Below the pieces are notes generated by a model that searched no databases, was not told where the DNA came from, and saw only the letters and a list, made by a program, of their open reading frames with translations. A stretch of DNA of 64,000 nucleotides from Caldilinea sp. CFX5 (lineage in GTDB: Bacteria > Chloroflexota > Anaerolineae > Caldilineales > Caldilineaceae), in contig QWII01000009.1 in NCBI GenBank assembly GCA_021405325.1, forward strand, positions 124,001-188,000. The letters are read 5' to 3'. Numbering within the stretch: the first letter of the stretch is position 1; every line of letters begins with the position of its first letter. Below are positions 1-8,367 of the stretch, one piece after another. A program made the translations under genes and the position numbers.

Positions 1-174
1 GCGCCAGAACAGAGCAGTGCGCTCGTTGGCGCCGTGACCTACAATGGGTCAAGCAACGGGGTTGCGCCCAAAGAGAATGAGGCTACTGCCGCCGGCACAG
101 AGACAACCAACGTCGCCGTTGCCACCAATGGCGCACAGGCGCATTCGACGCCCCAATCGGAACAATCGGCATAA
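1..174 (+). CDS. 3' end of a gene upstream of tatC, probably TatA/TatB-type (partial)
   Basis: An open frame runs in from the window edge and stops with TAA at 172-174. The 57 visible residues are low in complexity and rich in Ala, Thr, Asn, Gln and Ser, with no recognisable domain. Such disordered tails are common at the C-terminus of TatA/TatB proteins, and tatC starts 56 bases downstream on the same strand, so a twin-arginine translocase subunit is the best guess. That identity rests on context only; the diagnostic N-terminal membrane helix and amphipathic helix lie outside the window. Confidence 0.5.
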   Translation, partial: APEQSSALVGAVTYNGSSNGVAPKENEATAAGTETTNVAVATNGAQAHSTPQSEQSA

Positions 175-230
175 GGAGTTGGTAATGTCGGTCTTTTGTC
201 CACCTGTCTAGTAGAGAAGGGAGTGATGCC

Positions 231-1010
231 GTGAGTCAGAAAGCAGCAGCCTTCGACCCCAATGAGGGGCAGATGTCGTTGATGGAGCATCTGATCGAAC
301 TGCGGATGCGGTTGATGTGGATCTGTGGCGCCTTGGTGATCTGCACCGTTGTGGCGCTCTTCTTTTATAATCCTTTGGTGGCCTTTGTCACCAGTACGGC
401 GCGTGAGATGGGCGTGCGCTTACAGATTCTCAATCCGCTGGATTCGATTGGGATCATCTTCCGCGTGAGCTTCACCGTGGGTACGGCAATGGCCCTGCCC
501 GTGATTATTTATCATATTATCGCCTTTATGGCGCCGGGGTTATACCCGCATGAAAAACGCAACATCTTGCTGACAGTACCCGGTATCATCGTCCTCTTTG
601 CCATTGGCGCCGCCTTTGCCTTTTTTGTGCTGCTGCCGGTGGCCGTCGGTTTTTTGAGTACGATCCTAACGGGCGTCTTTGAACAGGATTGGGCAGCGGA
701 TCGCTATCTCAACTTTGTCACCCGCCTGGTCTTCTGGATTGGCGTCTCCTTTGAAATGCCGTTGGTGATTGCCGTGCTGTCGCGTATGGGTCTGGTCAGT
801 GGGCCGGCGCTCTTGCGGGTCTGGCGGCAAGCATTTGTGGTCATTGCCATCGTCGCCGCCGCCATTACGCCTACGGTTGATCCGGTGAATATGGCGATTG
901 TGATGCTGCCGTTGATTGCGCTCTTCTTTGGCAGCGTCGGTTTGGCTTACATGCTCTACAAGCCACGTGAAGTGCGTGACTTCTCCAAAGAGCCGTTTAT
1001 GAAGGAATAA
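231..1010 (+). CDS. tatC: Sec-independent protein translocase subunit TatC
   Basis: TatC is the multi-spanning receptor of the twin-arginine translocase and binds RR signal peptides of folded exported proteins. The 259-residue length matches the family. The conserved HLIELRMRL motif (about residues 20-28) lies just before the first membrane helix, and the family-typical APGLYPHEKR loop follows near residue 101. About six hydrophobic segments are visible. The start is GTG at 231, preceded by GGGAG at 7-nt spacing. The preceding partial gene is probably TatA/B, and a strong hairpin terminator follows at 1037-1105. Confidence 0.96.
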   Translation: MSQKAAAFDPNEGQMSLMEHLIELRMRLMWICGALVICTVVALFFYNPLVAFVTSTAREMGVRLQILNPLDSIGIIFRVSFTVGTAMALPVIIYHIIAFMAPGLYPHEKRNILLTVPGIIVLFAIGAAFAFFVLLPVAVGFLSTILTGVFEQDWAADRYLNFVTRLVFWIGVSFEMPLVIAVLSRMGLVSGPALLRVWRQAFVVIAIVAAAITPTVDPVNMAIVMLPLIALFFGSVGLAYMLYKPREVRDFSKEPFMKE

Positions 1011-1036
1011 GCTGCTGGTTTTGGTAGCAGAGATGA

Positions 1037-1105
1037 AGAGATAGAGAGATTCAGCGATTGAGTAAGTACCGTAGCTTAATCGCTGAATCTCTCTATCTCT
1101 TTTTT
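1037..1105 (+). terminator. Perfect 23-bp hairpin plus T-run after tatC
   Basis: Arms 1037-1059 and 1078-1100 are exact reverse complements around an 18-nt loop and are followed by five T (1101-1105), so this is a classic intrinsic terminator for tatC. The stem contains the word AGAGATAGAGAGATT, which recurs in the unrelated hairpin at 1350-1417. Confidence 0.85.
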
Positions 1106-1138
1106 GACGATATGATGGAGGATGATGGAAGGAACCAG

Positions 1139-1336
1139 ATGGCTGATCGCTTCACCCTCATTGCCCACAAACAAGAGGTGCGTCGCCGCCTCGAAGCCCT
1201 GCAACGTCAACTTGATCACGAACGCGCCAAACCTCAACCCAATCAACGCCGCATCCATCAACTCGAACGCCAGGCCGAACAACTGATGGCCGAAGAGTCA
1301 AATCTGCGCATTGCGATTGATCAGGCAAGCAGGTAG
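1139..1336 (+). CDS. Small charged coiled-coil protein, unknown function
   Basis: A 65-residue protein, almost entirely charged and helical, rich in Arg, Glu, Gln and Leu with heptad-like leucines (LEALQRQL, HQLERQAEQL). I do not recognise a family. The frame is open back to 1058, but those codons lie inside the tatC terminator. The ATG at 1139 has GGAAGGA six bases upstream and is the better start; ATG at 1112 or 1115 is possible. It is followed by the bidirectional hairpin at 1350-1417. Its reality rests on the good ribosome-binding site and the coding-like composition. Confidence 0.6.
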   Translation: MADRFTLIAHKQEVRRRLEALQRQLDHERAKPQPNQRRIHQLERQAEQLMAEESNLRIAIDQASR

Positions 1337-1349
1337 CAGTTATTTTGGG

Positions 1350-1417
1350 GAGATAAAGAGATAGAGAGATTAAGAGATTCATGTTCCAATCTCTTAATCT
1401 CTCTATCTCTTTATCTC
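1350..1417. terminator. Perfect 30-bp inverted repeat between convergent genes
   Basis: Arms 1350-1379 and 1388-1417 are exact reverse complements with an 8-nt loop. It lies between the small coiled-coil gene (+) and the acyl-CoA ligase gene (-), so it can terminate both. It shares the GATAGAGAGATT word with the hairpin at 1037-1100. Confidence 0.8.
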
Positions 1418-1421
1418 TGTT

Positions 1422-3143
1422 CTATTGCTTCTTCTGCTTCTCTTCTTCCACCAACAACCGGCGCAACACTTTACCGATCTGGCTCTTGGGCAGTTCTTTA
1501 CGGAACTCGACAGCGGTGGGGACTTTGTAGGGGGCCAGGTTTTCTTTGCAGAAGTCGCGAATCTCTTCGGCGGTGGCTTGTTGGCCTTCTTTCAGGATGA
1601 TAAAGGCTTTCACCGTTTCACCACGTTTGGGGTCGGGTACGCCGGCTACGGCCGCTTCCAGCACTTTGGGGTGCATGAAGAGAACTTCTTCCACCTCGCG
1701 CGGGACAATGTTGTAGCCGCTGGCGATGATCAGATCCTTCTTGCGATCGACAATGTAGAAGTAGCCGTCGTCGTCCATCCTGGCAATGTCGCCGGTGTGG
1801 AGCCAGCCATCTTTGTCGATGGTGTTGGCGGTTTCATCGGGGCGGTTCCAGTAGCCTTTCATTACTTGCGGGCCCCGCACGACAATCTCGCCTTCTTCGC
1901 CTACATTCAAAGGTGTATAGTCACCGTTGGCATCGGGCGCCAGGCTGACAATCCGTACATCCGTGTTGCAGACTGGCAGACCAATCGATCCCGCCCGGCT
2001 TTGCCCAAAAATCGGGTTGGCCGTGGCGACTGGTGAGAGTTCGGTCATCCCGTAGCCTTCACATAAGTTGCCACCGGTAATCTCCTTGAACTTTTGCGCC
2101 ACCTCCACCGGCAATGCCGCGCCGCCGCTCAAACAGGCTTTAACTGAACGCAGATTGTACTCTTTGACCTTGGGGTGGTTGATAATGCCGATGTACATGT
2201 TCGGCACGCCGGGGTAGAGCGTAATGTGCTGGTTCTGGATAATGTCCAGCACTAGGCTGGTTTCGCGCGGGTTGGGGGTGATCACTAGCTCGCTACCGGT
2301 TTTGACAGCAAAGAGCATGGCGACGGTCATGCCATAGACATGGAAGAAGGGCAGCGCGCCCAAAATGCGCTCTTTGCCATCTTCGGCCTTGGCAAACCAG
2401 GCGCGCATCTGCACGGCATTCGCCACCAGATTGCGGTGGGTGAGCATGGCGGCTTTGGGTGTGCCGGTGGTGCCGCCGGAATATTGGAAGAGGATGACAT
2501 CATCGAGTTGCGGCGTATGGGCCGCCGGCTTGCTTGGTGCGCTGTTGAGCAGGGCATAAAAGGCGTGAATGTCAGGCGACGGGGCTAAATCCTTCATCAT
2601 GCCACCGGCGCGCACCTGTTTCGCCACCAGATTTTTGAAGGGCCAGCCGAGCGAATCGGGGACATCGGCAATGATCACATGTTCCACCTTTGTGTGTTCG
2701 CGAATTTGCGCCAGCCGCTCGTAAAGACCGCTCATCAGCACAATGACTTTGGCGCCGCTGTCTTCCAGTTGGTGGCGCAATTCACGCGGCGTGTAAGTCG
2801 GGTTGGTGTTGACGACGACGGCGCCGGCCTTCATGGCGCCAAAGTAGGCGATGACATACTGGGGCAGGTTCGGCAACATGAGCGAGATACGGTCGCCGGT
2901 CTGTACGCCCAGCTTTTGCAAGGCGGCGGCGAAACGGTCGCTTGCTTCGTTCAATTCACGATAGGTCATTTTCGACCCAATCGACAAACCAAGGGGCAGG
3001 TACTTGAGAATCATTCGGATCGCAATGTTGTTCGGATACTTTTGGGCAGCATCTACCAACAACTGCGGCAAGGGGATTTCGGGAATGGCAACGGTTTGGG
3101 GCACCCCTTGTTCATAATGAGCAAACCAGGGCTTTGCGTTCAT
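1422..3143 (-). CDS. fadD: Long-chain fatty-acid-CoA ligase
   Basis: An adenylate-forming enzyme that activates fatty acids with ATP and CoA. In the 573 residues the P-loop YSGGTTGTPK is at 221-230, the aromatic/acid motif GYGMTE at 363-368, the WLHTGD hinge motif at 447-452 and the C-terminal lysine of the PKSQIGK motif at about 558, so all catalytic elements are present. Length and motif order match bacterial FadD-type ligases; chain-length preference cannot be read. GGAGGAG lies just upstream of the ATG. It is transcribed away from osmC, with a 260-bp divergent intergenic region. Confidence 0.93.
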   Translation of the reverse strand: MNAKPWFAHYEQGVPQTVAIPEIPLPQLLVDAAQKYPNNIAIRMILKYLPLGLSIGSKMTYRELNEASDRFAAALQKLGVQTGDRISLMLPNLPQYVIAYFGAMKAGAVVVNTNPTYTPRELRHQLEDSGAKVIVLMSGLYERLAQIREHTKVEHVIIADVPDSLGWPFKNLVAKQVRAGGMMKDLAPSPDIHAFYALLNSAPSKPAAHTPQLDDVILFQYSGGTTGTPKAAMLTHRNLVANAVQMRAWFAKAEDGKERILGALPFFHVYGMTVAMLFAVKTGSELVITPNPRETSLVLDIIQNQHITLYPGVPNMYIGIINHPKVKEYNLRSVKACLSGGAALPVEVAQKFKEITGGNLCEGYGMTELSPVATANPIFGQSRAGSIGLPVCNTDVRIVSLAPDANGDYTPLNVGEEGEIVVRGPQVMKGYWNRPDETANTIDKDGWLHTGDIARMDDDGYFYIVDRKKDLIIASGYNIVPREVEEVLFMHPKVLEAAVAGVPDPKRGETVKAFIILKEGQQATAEEIRDFCKENLAPYKVPTAVEFRKELPKSQIGKVLRRLLVEEEKQKKQ

Positions 3144-3404
3144 GACTCCTCCTCTTTGCGCCTAAGCGGTTCAATTGATTGTAAAAATAGCTTTATAATA
3201 GATTAATCCAACGTAAGTTTCCTGGTAATTCGTGCGGTTGCGGGATTGTACCACACTTTTGGCCAGTTGTATACGATCTTCTTTCCAATTTGATCAGCAA
3301 TTTGTCATACCTTGCCGCGTCCGCGTCACATTTACTGTTTACGGAGAGCTATGGCATAATATTCGTTCTGATACAAGCAATTCAGCAAGCAAGCGGAGGA
3401 GTTC

Positions 3405-3824
3405 ATGGCGGCGCGTGTAAAGTGGGTAGAAGGTAACACCTTTCTCGGGATCGATGGCAATGGCAAAGCGGCGGTGATGACCGGCGGCGGTGAAGGCCCC
3501 GGCGTCAGCCCCATGCAGATGTTGCTTTTGGGGCTGGGCGGTTGCTCAATGGTCGATGTGGTGGGCATTTTGCAGAAACAGCGCCAACCACTAGAAGATA
3601 TTGAAGTCGCGATCGACGCCAAACGCGCCGACGACTATCCCAAGCCGTGGGAGACGATCCACATGCACTACATTGTCACCGGGGCTGGCCTCGACTCCAG
3701 CAAGGTGGAGCGGGCGATCAATCTCAGTGTGGAGAAATATTGCGGCGTCCATGCCACCCTTTCCGGCGTTGCCAAGATCACCCATGATTTTGAGATTCGT
3801 ACAGGGCAGGAGCCGGCTGAGTAG
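3405..3824 (+). CDS. OsmC/Ohr-family peroxide-detoxifying protein
   Basis: OsmC/Ohr proteins reduce organic hydroperoxides with two conserved cysteines. Both are visible in this 139-residue protein: Cys47 in GGCSMVDV and Cys113 in KYCGVHATL. The overall pattern is that of the YhfA-like OsmC branch. The ATG is preceded by GGAGG. A thioredoxin-fold protein begins 24 bases downstream on the same strand and could recycle the disulfide, so a small redox operon is likely. Confidence 0.9.
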   Translation: MAARVKWVEGNTFLGIDGNGKAAVMTGGGEGPGVSPMQMLLLGLGGCSMVDVVGILQKQRQPLEDIEVAIDAKRADDYPKPWETIHMHYIVTGAGLDSSKVERAINLSVEKYCGVHATLSGVAKITHDFEIRTGQEPAE

Positions 3825-3847
3825 GAAAAGAGCCTAAGGAATTTGGC

Positions 3848-4270
3848 ATGATAAAGCAGCTATTGCAACGAATCGGTTTTGCATCTACACAACCGTCTAC
3901 TCGAAAAGAAACGTCAGTAGCAAAAGCACCTGCCTTAACGATTATCGAAGTCACCGATGCCGACTTTGTGACTGTCGTGCTAGGGAGCAATAAACTAGCC
4001 GTCGTCGATTTCTGGGCCGAATGGTGCCAACCGTGCCAGATCATGTCGGCCTATGTTGGCTTTCTAGCGCAGGAGTATGGTGACCGGCTCTTGATTGCGG
4101 CAATGGATGTAGACGAAAATCCGCAAATTCCAGAACGCTACACCATTATGGGTTTGCCGACCCTTCTTCTTATGCAAAACGGCGTCGAAGTGGATCGCAT
4201 TGTCGGCGTTGAAGAATATCAAACAATTAAAGCGCGGGTTGAGTCGTTGCTCAACGCCGGCCCAACCTGA
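3848..4270 (+). CDS. Thioredoxin-family protein with WCQPC active site
   Basis: A 140-residue thioredoxin-fold protein. The active site WCQPC has cysteines at 60 and 63, and the cis-proline is in GLPTLLL (Pro104). The usual thioredoxin motif is WCGPC; glutamine in place of glycine should alter the redox potential, so it may be a specialised thioredoxin. About 30 residues precede the core and contain no clear signal peptide or lipobox, so cytoplasmic location is assumed. It follows the OsmC-like gene and precedes proS by 16 bases, suggesting co-transcription. Confidence 0.88.
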   Translation: MIKQLLQRIGFASTQPSTRKETSVAKAPALTIIEVTDADFVTVVLGSNKLAVVDFWAEWCQPCQIMSAYVGFLAQEYGDRLLIAAMDVDENPQIPERYTIMGLPTLLLMQNGVEVDRIVGVEEYQTIKARVESLLNAGPT

Positions 4271-4286
4271 TGGGAGTTTTGTTCTT

Positions 4287-6062
4287 ATGCGCATGTCGCA
4301 GCTTTTCTTTCAAACCTTTCGTGAAGTGCCGGCGGAGGCCGAAACCATCAGCCACCAGTTGTTGTTGCGCGCCGGGTTGGTGCGCCAGGTGGCCGCCGGG
4401 ATTTTTGACTACATGCCCCTTGGCCAACGGGTGAAGCATAAAATTGAAACCATCATCCGCGAAGAGATGGACGCCATCGGCGGCCAGGAAGTCACCCTGC
4501 CTATGGTTCATCCGGCGGAACTCTGGCAGCAGAGCGGGCGCTGGTACGCCATCGGCGATGACATGGCCCGCTTGAAGGACCGCAATGGTCGCGATCTCTG
4601 TCTTGGCATGACGCATGAGGAGCTAATGGCCGATTTGGCGCGCCAGGTGGTCACCAGCTATCGCCAATTGCCTTTTGTCCTCTACCAGATTCAGACCAAA
4701 TTTCGCGACGAGCCACGGCCACGCGGCGGCTTGATTCGCGTGCGCGAATTTACCATGAAGGACGCCTACTCCTTTGACCGCGACCCGGCCGGCATCGACG
4801 CCTTTTACCCGCGCATCTACCAATCCTATTTCAATATCTTCCGCCGCGCGGGGATTGATGTCGTCGCCGTCGAAAGCGACACCGGCATGATGGGCGGCAC
4901 CATGGCCCACGAGTTTATGGCGCTGACTTCGATTGGTGAAGACACCTTGCTGCTCTGTGACAGTTGTGGCTATCGGGCCAATCGCCAGATTGCCACCTTC
5001 CGCAAAAGTGTGGCTGAAGAGGGCCAACCGCAGGCGTTGGAAGAAGTGCATACACCTGAAGTAACGACTATTGAAGCGCTGGCTGACTTTTTGCAGGTTC
5101 CCGCAACGCAGACAGCTAAGGCCATCTTCCTCATGGCCGAGATGAGCGATGCCGATGGCAAACTCTATGAGCAATTTGTTTTTGCTGTCGTGCGTGGCGA
5201 CATGGAACTCAACGAGACCAAACTGACCAATGCCGTCAAAGCGCGGCGTCTGCGCCCGGCTACGGTGGATGAAATTCGCGCCATCGGCGCTGAACCGGGC
5301 TATGGGTCGCCGGTTGGCATTCAGCGCAAGCAGGTGTTGCTGGTGGTTGATGAGCTGATTCCACAAAGTCCAAATCTGGTGGCCGGGGCGAATCGCAAGG
5401 ATTGGCACTATCGCCACGTCAACTATGGTCGCGACTACACCGCTGACATTGTGACTGATTTGGTTGCGGCTGGCGAAGGGGCGGCCTGTCCCCAGTGTGG
5501 CGCCGCTATGCAATCGGTGCGTGGCGTTGAAGTGGGCAATATTTTCAAGCTAGGCACCAAATACAGTAAGGCGATGGGCGCGTATTACCTGGACGAAAAG
5601 GGCGAACAGCAGCCGATTGTCATGGGGTCGTATGGCATCGGCAGCGGGCGTCTGTTGGCTTGTGTTATTGAACACCATAATGATGAGTTCGGCATCCGCT
5701 GGCCGATCAGCATTGCGCCCTATCAGGTGGTGCTGGTGAGCCTGGCGACCCAACGCACCCCCGAAGTAACCGCCGCCGCCGACCAGATCTATCAACAACT
5801 GCGGGACGCCGGCATCGAAGTGCTCTATGATGATCGCGACGAACGGGGCGGGGTCAAGTTTAACGACGCCGACCTGTTAGGCATCCCGCTGCGCCTGACG
5901 GTGGGTGGCAAGGGGTTGGCCAAAGGCGTGGTCGAGTCGAAAGTACGGCGCACAGGCGAAAGTGGCGAGCTTGCACTGGGTAGTTTGGTTGCCGGTGTGC
6001 AAAGTTTAATTACGGCTGAGTACGCTGTCATTAACGCGATGTTGAAGCCGGAAGTGCTGTAA
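4287..6062 (+). CDS. proS: Prolyl-tRNA synthetase, bacterial type (with editing insertion)
   Basis: A class II synthetase that charges tRNA-Pro. The 591-residue length and the N-terminus MRMSQLFFQTFREVPAEA fit bacterial ProRS. Motif 2 is visible as FRDEPRPRGG followed by REFTMKDAYSF. Between motifs 2 and 3 lies a long segment (about residues 220-400) matching the INS editing domain that hydrolyses mischarged Ala-tRNA-Pro. Motif 3 is near GSYGIGSGRLLACVIEHH. The ATG at 4287 is chosen because TGGGAG precedes it and it gives the family N-terminus; the frame is open further upstream into the thioredoxin gene. A second, unrelated-type ProRS follows 75 bases downstream. Confidence 0.95.
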   Translation: MRMSQLFFQTFREVPAEAETISHQLLLRAGLVRQVAAGIFDYMPLGQRVKHKIETIIREEMDAIGGQEVTLPMVHPAELWQQSGRWYAIGDDMARLKDRNGRDLCLGMTHEELMADLARQVVTSYRQLPFVLYQIQTKFRDEPRPRGGLIRVREFTMKDAYSFDRDPAGIDAFYPRIYQSYFNIFRRAGIDVVAVESDTGMMGGTMAHEFMALTSIGEDTLLLCDSCGYRANRQIATFRKSVAEEGQPQALEEVHTPEVTTIEALADFLQVPATQTAKAIFLMAEMSDADGKLYEQFVFAVVRGDMELNETKLTNAVKARRLRPATVDEIRAIGAEPGYGSPVGIQRKQVLLVVDELIPQSPNLVAGANRKDWHYRHVNYGRDYTADIVTDLVAAGEGAACPQCGAAMQSVRGVEVGNIFKLGTKYSKAMGAYYLDEKGEQQPIVMGSYGIGSGRLLACVIEHHNDEFGIRWPISIAPYQVVLVSLATQRTPEVTAAADQIYQQLRDAGIEVLYDDRDERGGVKFNDADLLGIPLRLTVGGKGLAKGVVESKVRRTGESGELALGSLVAGVQSLITAEYAVINAMLKPEVL

Positions 6063-6065
6063 CAA

Positions 6066-6098
6066 TTAATCTGTGTAATCTGCGTAATCTTTGATGGA
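6066..6098 (+). repeat. Single-arm intergenic repeat word between the two proS genes
   Basis: The stretch contains AATCTGTGTAATCTGCGTAATC, a low-complexity TAATCTG(T/C)G repeat of a kind that, from memory, recurs between genes in several unrelated phyla. Here it is a single arm without a partner. Function unknown. Confidence 0.35.
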
Positions 6099-6137
6099 TC
6101 AATATAATAGGTAGGTAACTGACAGAGGGAGTCTCTT

Positions 6138-7574
6138 GTGGCCGCAAAGCTGGTGGCGCGTAGCGTCGATTTTAACGAATGGTATAACACCCTGGTGCTG
6201 GCGGCAGATCTGGTCGACTATGGCCCGGCGCGCGGCACGATGATTGTCAAGCCCTACGGCTGGGCGCTCTGGGAAAATATTCAGGGGACGCTCGATCGGC
6301 GCTTCAAGGCCACCGGCCATAGCAACGCCGGCTTCCCTATGTTCATCCCGTATAGCTTCCTGCAACGGGAGGCCAAGCATGTCGAAGGCTTCTCGCCGGA
6401 ACTGGCGTTGGTAACTCATGCCGGCGGGGAAACGTTGGAAGAGCCGCTGGTCGTGCGCCCCAGCTCGGAGACGCTGATCGGCCCCGCCTTTGCCAAGTGG
6501 GTGCGCAGCTATCGTGACCTGCCGATTCTGCTCAACCTGTGGAACAGCGCCGTGCGCTGGGAGTTGCGCACCAAGCTCTTCCTGCGCACCACCGAATTTT
6601 ACTGGCAGGAAGGTCACACCGCCCACGCCACCTGGGCTGAAGCCGACTTTGAGACGCGCCAGATGCTTGATGTCTACACCGACTTTGCCACCAACGAAGC
6701 CGCCATCCCGGTCATTCCCGGTGAAAAGTCGGAGGGTGAACGCTTTGCCGGCGCGGATCAGACGCTCTGCATCGAAGCGATGATGGGCGATGGGCGGGCG
6801 CTGCAATCCGGCACCTCGCACAACCTGGGGCAGAACTTTGCCAAGGCGTTTGAGATTCAATATCTCGACCCCAGCAATGTGTTGCAACATGTCTGGACCA
6901 CATCCTGGGGTCTCAGCACCCGCTTTATCGGCGCGATCATCATGACCCACGGCGATGACAACGGCTTGATCCTGCCGCCGCGCCTGGCGCCCTATCAGGT
7001 GGTCATGGTGCCGATCTACAAGAAGGAAGAGGAAAAGAGCGCCGTCCTCGCCGCTGTGCAGCGGATGCAGGCTGAGCTTGTCGAAGCCGGGGTGCGCATC
7101 AAGGTCGATGATCGCGACAATCTGACCCCTGGTTTCAAATACAATGACTGGGAGTTGCGCGGCGTGCCATTGCGCATGGAGATTGGCCCGCGCGATGTAG
7201 CAAACAACGTCGTCATGCTCGCCCGCCGTGACATCCCCGGTCGCGACGGCAAACAGTCGGTCAGCCAGGAGGGCATTGCCCAGACCATCGGGGCGCAACT
7301 CAAGACCATCCAAGCCGACATGCTCGCCAAAGCAACCAAGTTCCGTGACGATAACACCTTTGCCGCCAAGAATTACGACGAGTTCAAAGAGATGGTGCAA
7401 AAAGGCTTTGTACGCGTCTGGTGGGCCGGTAGCAACGCCGATGAAAAGCAGGTTCAGCAGGAGACCAAAGCCACCCATCGCTGCTATCCGTTGGCCCAGC
7501 CGGGGGGTGAAGGGGTCTGTTTCTACACGGGCAAGCGGGCGACGCGGCAGGCGATCTTTGCCAGGGCGTACTAA
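6138..7574 (+). CDS. proS: Prolyl-tRNA synthetase, archaeal/eukaryotic type
   Basis: A second ProRS of 478 residues, shorter than the preceding one and lacking the INS editing domain. Motif 2 is RTTEFYWQEGHTAH, motif 3 is near GLSTRFIGAIIMTHGDD, followed by the anticodon-binding domain and the archaeal-type C-terminal extension with two cysteines (HRCYPL and GVCFYTGKRA) ending in a terminal Tyr, a hallmark of this type. The start is GTG at 6138 after AGAGGGA. The product would charge tRNA-Pro without cis editing of alanine. Both copies look intact. Confidence 0.93.
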   Translation: MAAKLVARSVDFNEWYNTLVLAADLVDYGPARGTMIVKPYGWALWENIQGTLDRRFKATGHSNAGFPMFIPYSFLQREAKHVEGFSPELALVTHAGGETLEEPLVVRPSSETLIGPAFAKWVRSYRDLPILLNLWNSAVRWELRTKLFLRTTEFYWQEGHTAHATWAEADFETRQMLDVYTDFATNEAAIPVIPGEKSEGERFAGADQTLCIEAMMGDGRALQSGTSHNLGQNFAKAFEIQYLDPSNVLQHVWTTSWGLSTRFIGAIIMTHGDDNGLILPPRLAPYQVVMVPIYKKEEEKSAVLAAVQRMQAELVEAGVRIKVDDRDNLTPGFKYNDWELRGVPLRMEIGPRDVANNVVMLARRDIPGRDGKQSVSQEGIAQTIGAQLKTIQADMLAKATKFRDDNTFAAKNYDEFKEMVQKGFVRVWWAGSNADEKQVQQETKATHRCYPLAQPGGEGVCFYTGKRATRQAIFARAY

Positions 7575-7601
7575 GATGTTGATGACAGGAAGGTCAATAC
7601 A

Positions 7602-7979
7602 ATGAGAGCTATTACGTTGCATCAACCCGATTTGGTTGAACGCCTGGAACAGGTGGCAACAGAAGAAGATACTTCGACCGAAGAATTGCTTGACAGGGCC
7701 GTTATTGAATTTCTGGAGAGTGTTGCGCTGGAAAAATTAAAGGGTGAAACCGTTGCTTTTGAACAGTTACATCCTCAACTCGTGCAACAATACTTTGGTC
7801 AACATGTCGCCATTCATAATGGCATGTTGGTTGACTATGATCCGGATCTCAATACCTTGCATCGACGTATCCGCGCTAAATTTGGTCAAATGCCAGTTCT
7901 TATACGGCAAGTAACCAAAGAGGCGAAGTTGCCGGAAATTACGATGCGCGGCAGAAGTTTGGTAACAACAAAGCCATGA
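7602..7979 (+). CDS. Ribbon-helix-helix-like / DUF5678-like small protein
   Basis: A 125-residue protein of uncertain function. The N-terminus (about 1-45) alternates like a ribbon-helix-helix antitoxin or repressor, and the C-terminal half (FGQHVAIHNGMLVDYDPDL onward) resembles the DUF5678 module. Its stop codon overlaps the ATG of the next gene in an ATGA, so the two are translationally coupled. Next-door coding for a retropepsin-like protease suggests a paired module. No experimental function is known to me. Confidence 0.7.
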   Translation: MRAITLHQPDLVERLEQVATEEDTSTEELLDRAVIEFLESVALEKLKGETVAFEQLHPQLVQQYFGQHVAIHNGMLVDYDPDLNTLHRRIRAKFGQMPVLIRQVTKEAKLPEITMRGRSLVTTKP

Positions 7980-8359
7980 AACGCGCCTATAACCAAGCTT
8001 ATTTCCCGGCTGCGCCTATGCTTCGGGTTCGTTTCGGCAATAGCGAAAAGATGCGATTTACACAATCTACTGACGCACTTGTCGACACTGGTGCGGATAT
8101 TACGATTGCTCCAGTTAAACTGATGCGGAGAATTGGGGCCGTCGTTAATGGCTTTCAATCCAGTCGCGGGCAGTGGGGTGACGCCAAAACGGTCAAAATG
8201 TATATCGTTGATGTAGAAGTCGAAGGAATTAATTTCCCAGGGATTTGGGTTCTTGGTGATGATGGTGGAGAGGAAGTGGTGTTAGGGCGCAATTTGTTGA
8301 ATCGGATGAAAATTCTCCTGGATGGATTGGGCGAAAAAATTGAGATTGTAAGCTACTAA
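7976..8359 (+). CDS. Retropepsin-like aspartyl protease
   Basis: A single-domain aspartyl protease of 127 residues. The catalytic signature is ALVDTGADITI (about residues 33-43), with the flap region following and a C-terminal VVLGRNLLN that fits the ILGRD/LN strand of retropepsin folds. Such proteins act as homodimers. No signal peptide or membrane segment is visible, so it is probably cytoplasmic. It overlaps the upstream gene by 4 nt and ends 8 bases before the folC-like gene. Confidence 0.8.
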   Translation: MKRAYNQAYFPAAPMLRVRFGNSEKMRFTQSTDALVDTGADITIAPVKLMRRIGAVVNGFQSSRGQWGDAKTVKMYIVDVEVEGINFPGIWVLGDDGGEEVVLGRNLLNRMKILLDGLGEKIEIVSY

Positions 8360-8367
8360 GGATTACC

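Noticed and set aside
3170..3210. TTGATT...TATAAT as a promoter for osmC
   Set aside because: The spacing between the two hexamers is only about 13 nt, too short for a standard sigma-70 promoter.
4623..5513. Minus-strand frame inside the first proS
   Set aside because: Antisense shadow of a clear gene.
6099..7625. Long minus-strand open frame (about 508 codons) opposite the second proS
   Set aside because: It is antisense to a clear synthetase gene, has no family features and reflects the high GC third positions of the real gene.
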